This document shows, one piece after another, positions 43,099-51,762 of a stretch of DNA of 64,000 nucleotides (positions within the stretch are counted from its first letter, which is position 1; every line of letters begins with the position of its first letter). Location: positions 432,550 to 496,549 of the forward strand of contig JBBILX010000002.1 in assembly GCA_037444685.1 (NCBI GenBank), in the 5' to 3' direction. Source of the stretch: UBA964 sp037444685. GTDB lineage: Bacteria; Pseudomonadota; Gammaproteobacteria; Steroidobacterales; Steroidobacteraceae. A model generated the notes under the pieces. The model was given only the letters and a program-made list of their open reading frames with translations, was not told where the DNA came from and did no database searches. The translations under genes and the position numbers were made by a program.

Positions 43099-43469
43099 AG
43101 CGGCCGCCGCCCGGCGCCGTCGGCGCCGCCGCCGAGGAATTCGCCGCCCGCTGGCTAGCCGCCCGCGGCGCGGACCTTCTGCTGCGCAACTACCGCTGCC
43201 GACGGGGCGAGCTCGACCTCGTGATCCGCGAGGGCGACGTGCTCGCGATCGTCGAGGTGCGCACACGGCGCGACGCGAGCTTCGGCGGCGCGGCCGCGAG
43301 CGTCGATGCGCGCAAGCGGCGGCGCATAGTGCTTGCCGCGGCAAGGCTGCTGCAGTCCCGGCCCGATCTGGCGCGACTGCGCGTTCGCTTCGACGTGCTG
43401 GCCCTGCGGCCGCGTCTCCGCTCGGTCGACTTCGAGGTCGAATGGATCCGTCACGCATTCACTGCCTGA
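43044..43469 (+). CDS. yraN: YraN-like endonuclease-fold protein (UPF0102)
   Basis: Small protein of the restriction-endonuclease-like fold, widely conserved; its role is unsettled. The motif GELDLVIREGDVLAIVEVRTRR holds the D-ExK-like active-site residues, and FEVEWIRHAF is the family C-terminus. The start is unclear. ATG 43044 lies within lpoA and adds residues unlike the family (141 total). CTG 43095 overlaps the lpoA stop as CTGA and would give 124 residues aligning well with E. coli YraN. No ATG, GTG or TTG lies between. Confidence 0.85.
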   Translation: MGADPQRHAAPARRHAGLKRPPPGAVGAAAEEFAARWLAARGADLLLRNYRCRRGELDLVIREGDVLAIVEVRTRRDASFGGAAASVDARKRRRIVLAAARLLQSRPDLARLRVRFDVLALRPRLRSVDFEVEWIRHAFTA

Positions 43470-43491
43470 CGTGCCTGCAGGCCGGAGAAAC

Positions 43492-43522
43492 CCTGCCGGG
43501 TAGCGCGGTGCTCGGCGGCAGG
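43492..43522. terminator. Possible bidirectional hairpin between yraN and sspB
   Basis: A 7-bp inverted repeat CCTGCCG (43492-43498) / CGGCAGG (43516-43522) sits in the 60-base gap between convergent stop codons. The loop is 17 bases and there is no T-run, so support is weak. Confidence 0.3.
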
Positions 43523-43529
43523 CTCGGAG

Positions 43530-43928
43530 CTACTTGACGACTTTCAGTTGCGGGCGCCTTGCACCCTCGTCGCTGACCGGCGGATGGTCGGGCGGCTCGG
43601 ATCCGCCGTCCTCGCTCGAGAAGACCATGCCCTCGCCGGTTTCACGCGCGTAGATGCCGAGCACAGCCGCCACCGGGAAGCGCACGTGCTGGACGATCCC
43701 CGCGAAGCGCGCGTCGAACTCGATCCAGTCGTTCGCCATGTCGAGGCGCTGCGTCGCGCTATAACTGATGTTGAGGACGATCTTGCCGTCCTTGACGTAC
43801 GCAGGGGGCACCTCGACACCTTGCACCCGGGTGTCGACGATCAGATGCGGCGTCAGGCCGCTATCGGTCATCCACTGATGCATCGCCCGCAGCATGTACG
43901 GGCGGCGCGAGATGCGCTGCTCGCTCAT
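43530..43928 (-). CDS. sspB: ClpXP adaptor SspB
   Basis: Delivers ssrA-tagged and other substrates to ClpXP. Its 132 residues have the SspB fold segment (RPYMLRAMHQWMTDSGLTPH, LNISYSATQRLDM, FDARFAGI), a flexible acidic linker (about 97-120) and the C-terminal ClpX-binding motif RRPQLKVVK. It overlaps the sspA stop by four bases. Confidence 0.95.
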   Translation of the reverse strand: MSEQRISRRPYMLRAMHQWMTDSGLTPHLIVDTRVQGVEVPPAYVKDGKIVLNISYSATQRLDMANDWIEFDARFAGIVQHVRFPVAAVLGIYARETGEGMVFSSEDGGSEPPDHPPVSDEGARRPQLKVVK

Positions 43929-44548
43929 CCGAGCCGCATCTCCTGCTCCGCCGCCGAGAGGCTGCGAAGGAAGCCCGGGCGGGAGAACACGAGCTCGGCG
44001 TACTTGAGTACCGGCGCGGCCTGCGGCGGCAGATCGATCTCGTAGTGCGGCAGGCGCCAGAGTATCGGGGCAATGGTCGCGTCGACCATCGAATACTCCG
44101 CGCTGAGGAAGTAGGGTCGCACCTTGAAGAGCTCGGCGCTCTGCACGATGGTATCGCGCAGGACCTGACGGAGCCGCGGGCGCTGCTTGCGGTCGGGTTC
44201 CTCATCGATCGCGAGGGCCGCCGGATACCAGTCACGCTCGATGCGATAGAGCGCGAGCCGAGTCTTGGCACGCGAGAGCGGATCGACGGGCATCAGAGGC
44301 GGATGCGGGAAACGTTCGTCGAGATACTCGATGATCACCCGCGAGTCGTACAGGACGAGGTCACGGTCCACCAGCGTCGGCGCGCTGTGATACGGATTCA
44401 GGTCGAGCAGGTCCTCCGGCAGGCTGCCGGGCGCGACGTCGACGATTTCGATGTCGAGACCCTTCTCGCCGAGCACGATCCGCACGCGATGGCTCCACGG
44501 ATCGTGTGGAGACGAAAACAGGGTCATGATCGAGCGTCGACCGGACAA
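43925..44548 (-). CDS. sspA: Stringent starvation protein A (RNA polymerase-associated)
   Basis: GST-fold protein that binds RNA polymerase and modulates stationary-phase and stress transcription. Its 207 residues contain MTLFSSPHDPWSHRVRIVL, LNPYHSAPTLVDRDLVLYDS and the SspA-diagnostic block EYLDERFPHPPLMPVDP. The extended start (MSGRRSIMTLF) matches E. coli, though an ATG seven codons in is possible. It forms an operon with sspB after petC. Confidence 0.95.
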   Translation of the reverse strand: MSGRRSIMTLFSSPHDPWSHRVRIVLGEKGLDIEIVDVAPGSLPEDLLDLNPYHSAPTLVDRDLVLYDSRVIIEYLDERFPHPPLMPVDPLSRAKTRLALYRIERDWYPAALAIDEEPDRKQRPRLRQVLRDTIVQSAELFKVRPYFLSAEYSMVDATIAPILWRLPHYEIDLPPQAAPVLKYAELVFSRPGFLRSLSAAEQEMRLG

Positions 44549-44595
44549 GTGTCAGTGCTCCGCTAGCAAGTCCGCGCGCGCGGGTCCGGGTGCCT

Positions 44596-45393
44596 CTACT
44601 TCACGTCCTTCCAGTATTCCTTCTTCAGCAGGTAGGCAATACCCGTGAAGGCGAGCAGGAACAGGATCACCCAGATACCGACGCTCCGGCGCACGAGCTG
44701 CGCCGGCTCGCCGACGTAGTCAAGGAAGTTCACCGTGTCCCGGACGAACTCGTCGTACTGCGCCTCGGTCATCGAGCCCGGCACGCCGGGCTCGAATCTC
44801 ACGAACGCCGGCTGCGTCGAGACGGCGCCGTCGGCACCTTTGATCTCGATGGTCTGGAATACCGCGTTCTGCACGCCCTGCAGATCCGCGAGCACGTGCG
44901 GCATCGCCGTCCCCGGCAGCGCAAGGTTGCTTGCGCCCGTCGGTGCGCCCGGCTCGGCATAGAAGGTCTTGAGGAACTGGAACACGTAATCGGCGCCGCG
45001 CGCGCGGACGATCAACGAAAGGTCGGGCGGCGCCTTGCCGAACCAGGCCTCGCCGTCCGCGGCAGAAAGGGACGTCGTGATGTAGTCGTTCGTCTTCGAG
45101 CCGGGCAGCAGCAGGTACCTCTCGAGATCCTCCTCCGGAATGCGCAGGTCCCGCGCCATCCGCGCATAGCGCTTGTACTTCAGCGAGTGGCACCCGGAGC
45201 AGTAGCCCATGAAGTTGCGGGCTCCACGCTGCAGCGAGGCGAGGTTGTCGACATCGTTGCCCGCCTTCCAGGCCTGCCAGTTCACGCCGCCCTCGGCGAT
45301 CGGACCGGCGGCGGCGAGCGCCCCAGGTGCGGCCAACGGCATCAGGCACAGCGCGGCGGCGGCAATCGCGGCGGGGACGCCGATCTGCTTCAT
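44596..45393 (-). CDS. petC: Cytochrome c1 subunit of the bc1 complex
   Basis: Carries electrons from the Rieske protein to soluble cytochrome c. Its 265 residues show a Sec signal peptide (MKQIGVPAAIAAAALCLMPL), heme c site CSGCH (65-69), the axial Met in LPGTAMPHVL and a C-terminal membrane anchor (about 236-255, WVILFLLAFTGIAYLL). The ATG at 45393 has a GAGG ribosome site; an ATG at 45411, overlapping petB by eight bases, is the alternative. Confidence 0.95.
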   Translation of the reverse strand: MKQIGVPAAIAAAALCLMPLAAPGALAAAGPIAEGGVNWQAWKAGNDVDNLASLQRGARNFMGYCSGCHSLKYKRYARMARDLRIPEEDLERYLLLPGSKTNDYITTSLSAADGEAWFGKAPPDLSLIVRARGADYVFQFLKTFYAEPGAPTGASNLALPGTAMPHVLADLQGVQNAVFQTIEIKGADGAVSTQPAFVRFEPGVPGSMTEAQYDEFVRDTVNFLDYVGEPAQLVRRSVGIWVILFLLAFTGIAYLLKKEYWKDVK

Positions 45394-45403
45394 GTTGCCG
45401 GCC

Positions 45404-46657
45404 TCAAGCATGGTACGTCACTCGTTGCGGCACGCTCTTGCATCGTTCCGCCCGCGTGTACCAAGGCATCAGCAGGAAGAACGCAAAGTACACCACCGTG
45501 AAGATGCGCGTGAAGACGACGTAGATGCCCTCGGCGGGCTGCAGCCCGAGGTACGACAGACCTAGGAACGCGATCACGAACAGCGCCAGCATGAGCTTGG
45601 ACATCCAGCCCTTGTAGCGGATCGACTTGACGGGCGAGCGATCCAGCCAGGGCAGGAAGAAGAAGGCGACGATCGACAGCAGCATGAGCAGGGCGCCGAG
45701 TTGCTGGTCCGGCACCGCGCGCAGCATGGCGTAGTACGCGGTGAAGTACCACACCGGCGCGATGTGCTCGGGCGTCGATAGCGGGTTGGCTGGCTCGAAA
45801 TTCGGCTTCTCGAGGAACAGGCCGCCGAAAGTCGGCGCGAAGAACACGACGCCGCAGAAGAAGATCAGGAAGACGCCGACGCCGACGATGTCCTTGACGG
45901 TGTAGTACGGGTGGAACGGGATGCCGTCGACCGGCTTGCCATCGGCGCCGAGATTGGCCTTGATCTCGATTCCATCCGGGTTGTTCGAGCCCGTCTGCCG
46001 CAGCGCCACGAGGTGCAGCATAATCAGCAGGGCGATGGCGAACGGCAGCGCGACGACGTGCAGCGCGAAGAAGCGGTTCAGGGTGGCGTCGGCGATGCCG
46101 TAGTCACCACGGATCCACTCGACGAGACCCGGCCCGATCACGGGAATGGTGCCGAACAGGTTCACGATGACCTGCGCGCCCCAGTACGACATGTTGCCCC
46201 ACGGCAGCACGTAGCCCATGAAGGCCTCCGCCATCAGCGCGAGGTAGACGAACATGCCGAGGATCCACAGCAGTTCCCGCGGCGCGCGGTACGAGCCGTA
46301 CATGAGGGCGCGGAACATGTGCAGGTACACGACGATGAAGAAGAACGAGGCACCCGTCGAGTGCAGGTAGCGGATCAGCCAGCCCCACTCGACCTCGCGC
46401 ATGATGTATTCGACCGAGTCGAAGGCCGCAGCCTCGCTCGGCTTGTAGTGCATCGTCAGGAAGATGCCCGTGACGATCTGCAGCACGAACACGAGCAACG
46501 CGAGCGAGCCAAAGAAATACCAGATGTTGAAGTTCTTCGGCGCGTAGTAACCGGTGAGTTGCGACTCGACGAATTCGTCGACCGGCATGCGCTTGTTGAG
46601 CCATGCGCGGAATCCGCCGGACTTCTGCCCCGGCACGGCGTCTGGACTGGCGGCCAT
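45404..46657 (-). CDS. petB: Cytochrome b subunit of the bc1 complex
   Basis: Membrane core of ubiquinol:cytochrome c reductase. Its 417 residues contain the four heme b histidines in RYLHSTGASFFFIVVYLHMF and FFALHVVALPFAIALLIMLH, and the quinol-site motif in the PVWY form common in proteobacteria (PEHIAPVWYF). About eight membrane helices are visible. The start shares a base with the petA stop (TGATG). Confidence 0.96.
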   Translation of the reverse strand: MAASPDAVPGQKSGGFRAWLNKRMPVDEFVESQLTGYYAPKNFNIWYFFGSLALLVFVLQIVTGIFLTMHYKPSEAAAFDSVEYIMREVEWGWLIRYLHSTGASFFFIVVYLHMFRALMYGSYRAPRELLWILGMFVYLALMAEAFMGYVLPWGNMSYWGAQVIVNLFGTIPVIGPGLVEWIRGDYGIADATLNRFFALHVVALPFAIALLIMLHLVALRQTGSNNPDGIEIKANLGADGKPVDGIPFHPYYTVKDIVGVGVFLIFFCGVVFFAPTFGGLFLEKPNFEPANPLSTPEHIAPVWYFTAYYAMLRAVPDQQLGALLMLLSIVAFFFLPWLDRSPVKSIRYKGWMSKLMLALFVIAFLGLSYLGLQPAEGIYVVFTRIFTVVYFAFFLLMPWYTRAERCKSVPQRVTYHA

Positions 46658-47289
46658 CAGGCAGCTCCCGTTGCAGCGGTCTGGACTCCGGCGTCGACGC
46701 CGACCACGAGCGTGCGCTCGTCCCTGAACGAGTACGGCGGAATCGCGAGATTCACCGAGGCCGGGGAGCCGTTGAAGACGCGACCGGCCATGTCGAACTT
46801 CGATCCATGGCAAGGGCAGAAGAAGCCGCCAGGCCAGTCGGCCCCGAGCGTCGGGTCGCCCGGCGTGAAGTGCTGCTTCGGCAGGCAGCCAAGATGAGTG
46901 CAGGTTGCGATCACGACGAGGAACTCCGGATTCAGCGCACGCACCCGATTCTTCGCATACTCGGGCTGTTCGGATTCGGCCGAAGCCGGGTCCTTGAGGA
47001 CGGCGTCGACCTTGGGCAGTGCCGCGATCATCTCCGGCGTGCGGCGCACGACGTAGATCGGCTTCTTGCGCCAGGTGACGGTGACCATCTGCCCCGGCTC
47101 GAGCTTGCTGACGTCGAGTTCGTAGGGGGCGCCAAGCGCACGCGCCCGTTCCGAGGGTTTCCAGGAAGCGACGAACGGCACGGCGGCCAGCACCACTCCC
47201 ACTCCGCCAGTCGCCGCAGTGGCGGCCACCAGGAACTTGCGTCGACTGACGTCGATCTCGACCGGCAGGGCATCAGCGTGATCGGTCAT
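46657..47289 (-). CDS. petA: Rieske iron-sulfur subunit of the bc1 complex
   Basis: Oxidises quinol and passes electrons to cytochrome c1. Its 210 residues begin with a Tat signal (SRRKFLVAATAATGGVG) that stays as a membrane anchor, followed by the flexible hinge. The 2Fe-2S ligands are in CTHLGC and CPCHGS. The ATG at 47289 is preceded by GGAG; an ATG at 47346 would put 19 unrelated residues before the Tat motif. First gene of petABC. Confidence 0.96.
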   Translation of the reverse strand: MTDHADALPVEIDVSRRKFLVAATAATGGVGVVLAAVPFVASWKPSERARALGAPYELDVSKLEPGQMVTVTWRKKPIYVVRRTPEMIAALPKVDAVLKDPASAESEQPEYAKNRVRALNPEFLVVIATCTHLGCLPKQHFTPGDPTLGADWPGGFFCPCHGSKFDMAGRVFNGSPASVNLAIPPYSFRDERTLVVGVDAGVQTAATGAA

Positions 47290-47403
47290 CCTGTTCTCTC
47301 CAAAGCACCCGCAGGAGCCGGGGTCCATCCCCATCGTCGCTGACATGGACGAGCGCCGCCGTCACGGTGCCCGGCCGCGCTGCCAATCTGCAGGGAGCGG
47401 CGC

Positions 47404-47409
47404 ATTATA
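47404..47409 (-). promoter_or_regulatory. -10 element upstream of petABC
   Basis: A perfect TATAAT on the minus strand, about 115 bases before the petA start, in the divergent petA-degS spacer (47290-47449). No good -35 is visible. Read on the plus strand the same patch gives TATACA (47406-47411), a possible -10 for the protease gene. Confidence 0.45.
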
Positions 47410-47449
47410 CACGCCGGAGACACCGCCGCCGCCCCGACACGTCCGGTTC

Positions 47450-48652
47450 ATGAACCGCGCGCATTCGAGTCTCGTTTTCCTCGCCGGATCCGTCGTCGGC
47501 GGCCTCGCGCTCGCGTTCGTGGCGGTCGCGCTGTGGCCGGAACTGCTGCCACGGCGCGAGACGGCGCAGGCCGCTCCGACCCAGCCTGCGGTCCCGGCGG
47601 GCGGAGCCCGGGCCGCCGCCGGGTCGGCAAGGACGGCCGGGGAGCCGGCGCCGCCGGCGGACTGCCGCAGCGAACCACCGCGCAGCTTTGCGCTGGCCGT
47701 CGAGCGCGCGGCGCCCGCGGTCGTCAACGTCTACACCGCGCGAGTCGTCACCGAGCGCCTGTACCGCGGCCCTCTCGACGACTTCTTCGGCGACCTGGGA
47801 CCGCGCTACCGGCAGCGCGTCGAACGCGCGCTCGGTTCGGGGGTGATCGTCGATCCGCGCGGCTACCTCGTCACGAACAATCATGTGATCGCGAACGCGG
47901 ATTCCATCCGCGTACAGCTCGCCGATGGACGCGAGGCCGAGGCGACCATCGTCGGCCGCGATCCGGACACGGATCTCGCCGTGCTCAGGATTTCCCTGGA
48001 CAAGCTGCCGGTGATGCCGCTCGGCCGCTCGGACCGGCTGCGCGTCGGCGACGTCGTCCTCGCCATCGGCAACCCCATCGGCCTGTCGCAGACGGTGACT
48101 CTCGGCATCGTCAGCGCCACCGGGCGCGGACAGCTTGGCGTAGCGACCTTCGAGAACTTCATCCAGACGGACGCGGCAATCAACGTCGGCAATTCGGGCG
48201 GTGCCCTGATCGACACCGGCGGCTCGCTGGTCGGCATCAACACGGCCGTGGTGGCCAAGAACCTCGGCGTCGAGGGCATCGGCTTCGCGATTCCCGTCAA
48301 TCTGGTGCGCGGTGTGCTGCAGGCGATCGTCGCGCAGGGGCGCGTGATCCGCGGCTGGATCGGCATCGCACCCGAGGACATCACCGACGAACAGGCACGC
48401 CGGCTGGGTCTCGCGCGCGGCGGCGTCGTGATCACCAACCTCTTCGTCGACAGCCCCGCCCTCGCGGCCGGCCTGCAGCCGGGCGACCTCGTCCTCGCGA
48501 TCGACGGCGTGGAAGTGCGCAGCGCCCAGGAGGCGCTCACACGGATCGCGCAGCTGCGGCCGGGCCGCAAGATCACACTGCGCGTTCAGCGCGGCGCACA
48601 GCTCGCCGACCTGCCGGTCGACGTGACCGAGCGACCACGCGCTCGGCGCTGA
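47450..48652 (+). CDS. degS: DegS/AlgW-type periplasmic serine protease
   Basis: Membrane-anchored HtrA protease that in relatives cleaves anti-sigma factor RseA/MucA when its PDZ domain senses misfolded outer-membrane proteins. Its 400 residues have one N-terminal anchor (about 8-29), an Ala/Pro-rich linker (31-75), the trypsin-like domain with His145 (NNHV), Asp175 (DTDLAV) and Ser249 (GNSGGA), and a single PDZ domain (about 300-390). One PDZ and the anchor favour DegS over DegP. It is divergent from petA. Confidence 0.9.
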   Translation: MNRAHSSLVFLAGSVVGGLALAFVAVALWPELLPRRETAQAAPTQPAVPAGGARAAAGSARTAGEPAPPADCRSEPPRSFALAVERAAPAVVNVYTARVVTERLYRGPLDDFFGDLGPRYRQRVERALGSGVIVDPRGYLVTNNHVIANADSIRVQLADGREAEATIVGRDPDTDLAVLRISLDKLPVMPLGRSDRLRVGDVVLAIGNPIGLSQTVTLGIVSATGRGQLGVATFENFIQTDAAINVGNSGGALIDTGGSLVGINTAVVAKNLGVEGIGFAIPVNLVRGVLQAIVAQGRVIRGWIGIAPEDITDEQARRLGLARGGVVITNLFVDSPALAAGLQPGDLVLAIDGVEVRSAQEALTRIAQLRPGRKITLRVQRGAQLADLPVDVTERPRARR

Positions 48653-48667
48653 TGCGTCGCTGGAGAC

Positions 48668-48683
48668 GGGCGCGACGGCGCCC
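48668..48683. terminator. Hairpin between convergent degS and murA
   Basis: A 6-bp all-GC stem GGGCGC/GCGCCC with a four-base loop fills the gap between the degS stop (48652) and the murA stop (48686). No T-run follows on either strand, so this is a possible but weak bidirectional terminator. Confidence 0.35.
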
Positions 48684-48685
48684 GC

Positions 48686-49945
48686 TCAGTGCGGCACGCG
48701 CCGGATCTGCGCGCCGAGGCCCGCGAGCTTCTCTTCGATGGTCTCGTAGCCGCGGTCGATGTGATAGATCCGCTCGATCTCGGTGCGTCCCTCGGCGACC
48801 AGGCCGGCCAGCACCAGCGAGGCGGACGCGCGCAGGTCCGTGGCCATGACCGGCGCCGCCTGCAGCCGCGGTACTCCCTTGATGATCGCCGTGTTCCCCT
48901 CGAGGCGGATCTCCGCGCCCATGCGCCGCATCTCGAGCATGTGCATGAAGCGGTTCTCGAAGATCGTCTCGATGATCGTGCCGACGCCGTCGGCGACCGT
49001 GTTGAGCGCGGCGAACTGCGCCTGCATGTCGGTCGGGAACGCGGGGTAAGGCGCCGTGCGGACATCGACCGACTTCGGCCGGCGACCACGCATGTCGAGC
49101 TCGATCCAGTCGGGGCCGCTGGTCACCTTGGCGCCGGATTCCTGCAACTTGACCGTGACGGCATCGAGGTGCTCGGGACGCGTGTTGCGCAGTCTGACAT
49201 GGCCACTCGTGATCGCGCCGGCGACGAGGTAGGTGCCGCTCTCGATCCGGTCGGGCAGCACGTCGTAACGGGTGCCGCGAAGCCGCTCGACGCCCTCGAT
49301 GACGATCTTGTCGGTTCCGGCACCCCTGATCCTCGCTCCCATGCCGATCAGGCAGTTCGCGAGGTCGACCACCTCGGGCTCCCGGGCCGAGTTCTCGAGC
49401 ACCGTCTCGCCCTCCGCGAGGGCCGCCGCCATCATGAGGTTCTCGGTGCCCGTCACCGTGACGGTGTCGAGCACGAGGCGCGCTCCCTTGAGCCGGCCGG
49501 CGCGCGCGCGGATGTAACCGTTCTCGATGTGAATGTCCGCGCCCATCGCCTGCAGGCCGGCGACGTGGATGTTCACCGGCCGCGCGCCGATCGCGCAGCC
49601 TCCGGGCAGCGAGACGTCGGCGCGGCCGAAGCGGGCGACCAGCGGTCCGAGCACGAGGATGGAGGCTCGCATCGTCTTGACCAGATCGTACGGAGCGAAC
49701 GGCTCGCGCAGCGGGCTCGGGTCGACCTCGATGCGCATCCGCTCGTCGATGGTCACGGCAACGCCCATGCGGCCGAGCAGTTCGATCATCGTCGTGACGT
49801 CCTGCAGGTGAGGCACGTTGCCGATCGACACGGGACCGTCGGCGAGCAGCGTTGCGGCGAGGATCGGCAGCGTGGCGTTCTTCGCGCCCGAGATCCGGAC
49901 CTCGCCCTCGAGCGGCACACCGCCGGTGATCTGCAACCTATCCAC
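48686..49945 (-). CDS. murA: UDP-N-acetylglucosamine enolpyruvyl transferase MurA
   Basis: First committed step of peptidoglycan synthesis. The catalytic Cys (about 117) lies in GGCAIGARPV, the fosfomycin target, and the N-terminal ISGAKNATLPIL is typical. The 49945 GTG gives DRLQITGG aligned with the E. coli N-terminus (419 residues) and overlaps ibaG by eight bases; GTG 49954 adds three residues and cannot be excluded. Confidence 0.95.
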   Translation of the reverse strand: MDRLQITGGVPLEGEVRISGAKNATLPILAATLLADGPVSIGNVPHLQDVTTMIELLGRMGVAVTIDERMRIEVDPSPLREPFAPYDLVKTMRASILVLGPLVARFGRADVSLPGGCAIGARPVNIHVAGLQAMGADIHIENGYIRARAGRLKGARLVLDTVTVTGTENLMMAAALAEGETVLENSAREPEVVDLANCLIGMGARIRGAGTDKIVIEGVERLRGTRYDVLPDRIESGTYLVAGAITSGHVRLRNTRPEHLDAVTVKLQESGAKVTSGPDWIELDMRGRRPKSVDVRTAPYPAFPTDMQAQFAALNTVADGVGTIIETIFENRFMHMLEMRRMGAEIRLEGNTAIIKGVPRLQAAPVMATDLRASASLVLAGLVAEGRTEIERIYHIDRGYETIEEKLAGLGAQIRRVPH

Positions 49946-50189
49946 GTGCGCCACCCGCGCCGTGGTGCTCGTCGGGAGTCAGCGCCTCGATCGACAGCGC
50001 ATGGATCTCGCGACCGACCAGATCGCCGAGCGCGCGGTAGACCATCTGATGGCGAGCGATGCTCCGCTTGCCCGCAAACTGCGGCGCGACGACGAGCGCG
50101 GTGAAGTGGGTCTGGTCGTCCGACTCAACGCGCACAAGGGCGTCGGGCAGCTCGGCGCGGATCCTCTCGGCGACCTCTTCGGGATGCAT
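49938..50189 (-). CDS. ibaG: BolA family protein IbaG
   Basis: Small BolA-like protein that works with monothiol glutaredoxins in iron-sulfur handling; in E. coli ibaG (yrbA) also lies next to murA and is linked to acid stress. Its 83 residues contain the BolA signature (VAPQFAGKRSIARHQMVYRALG) and a conserved His in DDQTHFTALVV. It overlaps the murA start. Confidence 0.92.
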   Translation of the reverse strand: MHPEEVAERIRAELPDALVRVESDDQTHFTALVVAPQFAGKRSIARHQMVYRALGDLVGREIHALSIEALTPDEHHGAGGARG

Positions 50190-50250
50190 GGACTGTCGGG
50201 CTCCTGAAATGGCTGATCGGGCGGTCGAGCCACGATCGCCCCCGGGGCGC

Positions 50251-50256
50251 TATGAT
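50251..50256 (+). promoter_or_regulatory. -10 element for the kdsD-lpt-rpoN operon
   Basis: TATGAT (five of six) lies 31 bases before the kdsD ATG, in the 98-base divergent spacer between ibaG and kdsD. No clear -35 is seen. Confidence 0.4.
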
Positions 50257-50287
50257 GCCATCGGTCACCGCTGCGAGCCGCCTGTCG

Positions 50288-51277
50288 ATGAACCCCACCC
50301 CCGCCCCGACCGATGCCGCACTGATCGCCGCCGGACGGCGGGCCCTCGCGATCGAGCTGCGCGGCCTGGCGGCGCTCGAGCAGCGCGTCGGCGCGCCTTT
50401 CGCCCGTGCCTGCCGCCTCTGCCTCGAGTGCGGCGGTCGGGTCGTGGTCAGCGGCATGGGCAAGTCCGGACACGTCGGCAGCAAGATCGCCGCGACGCTC
50501 GCGAGCACCGGCACGCCGGCCTTCTTCCTGCACCCGGCCGAGGCCAGCCATGGCGACATGGGCATGATCACGCGGAGCGACGTACTGATCGCGTTGTCCA
50601 ATTCGGGTGAGACGCCGGAGATCCTGACGCTGCTGCCGAACGTCGCGAGGCTCGGCGTGCCGTTGATCGCGCTGACCGGCAACGCCGCCTCGACGCTCGC
50701 CAAAGCGGCACACGTGCACCTCGATGTCGGCGTCGCCGAGGAGGCCTGCCCGCTCAATCTCGCGCCAACGGCGAGCACGACGGCGACCCTGGCCATGGGC
50801 GATGCGCTCGCGGTCGCACTGCTCGAGGCACGCGGCTTCACGCGCGACGATTTCGCCCGCTCGCATCCCGGCGGCTCGCTCGGCCGCAAGCTGCTGCTGC
50901 ACGTCGACGACGTGATGCGGCGCGGCGACGCCGTGCCCCGCTCGGGTCCGGACACGCCGCTCGCCGAGGGCCTGCTCGAGATGTCGCGCAAGGGCCTTGG
51001 CATGACGGTCATCGTCGATGCCGACGATCACGTCGTCGGGGTGTTCACCGACGGCGACCTGCGCCGCGCGCTCGACCACCGCGTCGACGTGCACGCGGCC
51101 GCGATGCGCGACGTGATGACCGCGCCCTGCAAGAGCATCGGCCCGCGCGAGCTCGCCGCCGAGGCCGTCCGGCTGATGGAGACGCACCGGATCACGGCGT
51201 TGCCGGTCGTCGCGACCGATGGCCGCCTGGTCGGCGCCTTGAACGTGCACGACCTTCTGCGCGCGGGGGTCATGTGA
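50288..51277 (+). CDS. kdsD: Arabinose-5-phosphate isomerase KdsD
   Basis: Converts ribulose-5-phosphate to arabinose-5-phosphate for Kdo synthesis. Its 329 residues comprise an SIS domain (VVSGMGKSGHVGSKIAATLASTGTPAFF, SNSGETPE) and two CBS repeats (VMRRGDAVP, VMTAPCKSIG). The ATG at 50288 gives the E. coli length; an in-frame ATG at 50252 sits in the promoter. First gene of a run through mgtE. Confidence 0.95.
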   Translation: MNPTPAPTDAALIAAGRRALAIELRGLAALEQRVGAPFARACRLCLECGGRVVVSGMGKSGHVGSKIAATLASTGTPAFFLHPAEASHGDMGMITRSDVLIALSNSGETPEILTLLPNVARLGVPLIALTGNAASTLAKAAHVHLDVGVAEEACPLNLAPTASTTATLAMGDALAVALLEARGFTRDDFARSHPGGSLGRKLLLHVDDVMRRGDAVPRSGPDTPLAEGLLEMSRKGLGMTVIVDADDHVVGVFTDGDLRRALDHRVDVHAAAMRDVMTAPCKSIGPRELAAEAVRLMETHRITALPVVATDGRLVGALNVHDLLRAGVM

Positions 51278-51762
51278 GCCGCTCGACCCGTCGCCGCGTC
51301 CGCCTGCTCGTGCTCGACGTCGACGGCGTGCTGACCGACGGGCGGCTGTTCTACGGACCGCGCGGCGAGGCACTCAAGGCCTTTCACGTCCGCGACGGCC
51401 ATGGCATCAAGCTGCTGCTGCGGCGCGGTGTCGAGATTGCCGTGATCTCGGGCCGGCGCTCGGCGGCGGTGCGGCGCCGCTGCCGCGAGCTCGGCGTGCG
51501 CCACGTCTTCGAGGGCGTCGAGGACAAGCTCGGCTGCTTCGAGGCACTGCGCGCGCGGCTCGGCATCCTCGCGTGCGACTGCGCCGCGGTCGGCGATGAC
51601 AGCCCGGACGCCCCTCTGCTCGCGGAGGTCGGCTATGGTTTCGCGGTCGCCGACGCCCACGTCGACGCGCAGGACGCCGCGCGCTACGTCACGCGCAGCG
51701 CGGGCGGTCGCGGCGCCGTCCGCGAAGTCTGCGACTGGCTGCTGGCGCGGCGGCTCGCATGA
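51274..51762 (+). CDS. kdsC: 3-deoxy-D-manno-octulosonate 8-phosphate phosphatase KdsC
   Basis: HAD phosphatase releasing Kdo from Kdo-8-phosphate. Its 162 residues have motif I LDVDGVLTDG, motif II in VISGRRS and the GDDSPD motif IV; capless HAD size fits KdsC. GTG start overlapping kdsD by four bases (GTGA). Confidence 0.94.
   Translation: MSRSTRRRVRLLVLDVDGVLTDGRLFYGPRGEALKAFHVRDGHGIKLLLRRGVEIAVISGRRSAAVRRRCRELGVRHVFEGVEDKLGCFEALRARLGILACDCAAVGDDSPDAPLLAEVGYGFAVADAHVDAQDAARYVTRSAGGRGAVREVCDWLLARRLA

Noticed and set aside
44560..44590. CG-alternating stretch between sspA and petC as a terminator or Z-DNA element
   Set aside because: It is short, has no T-run, and is unremarkable for this composition.
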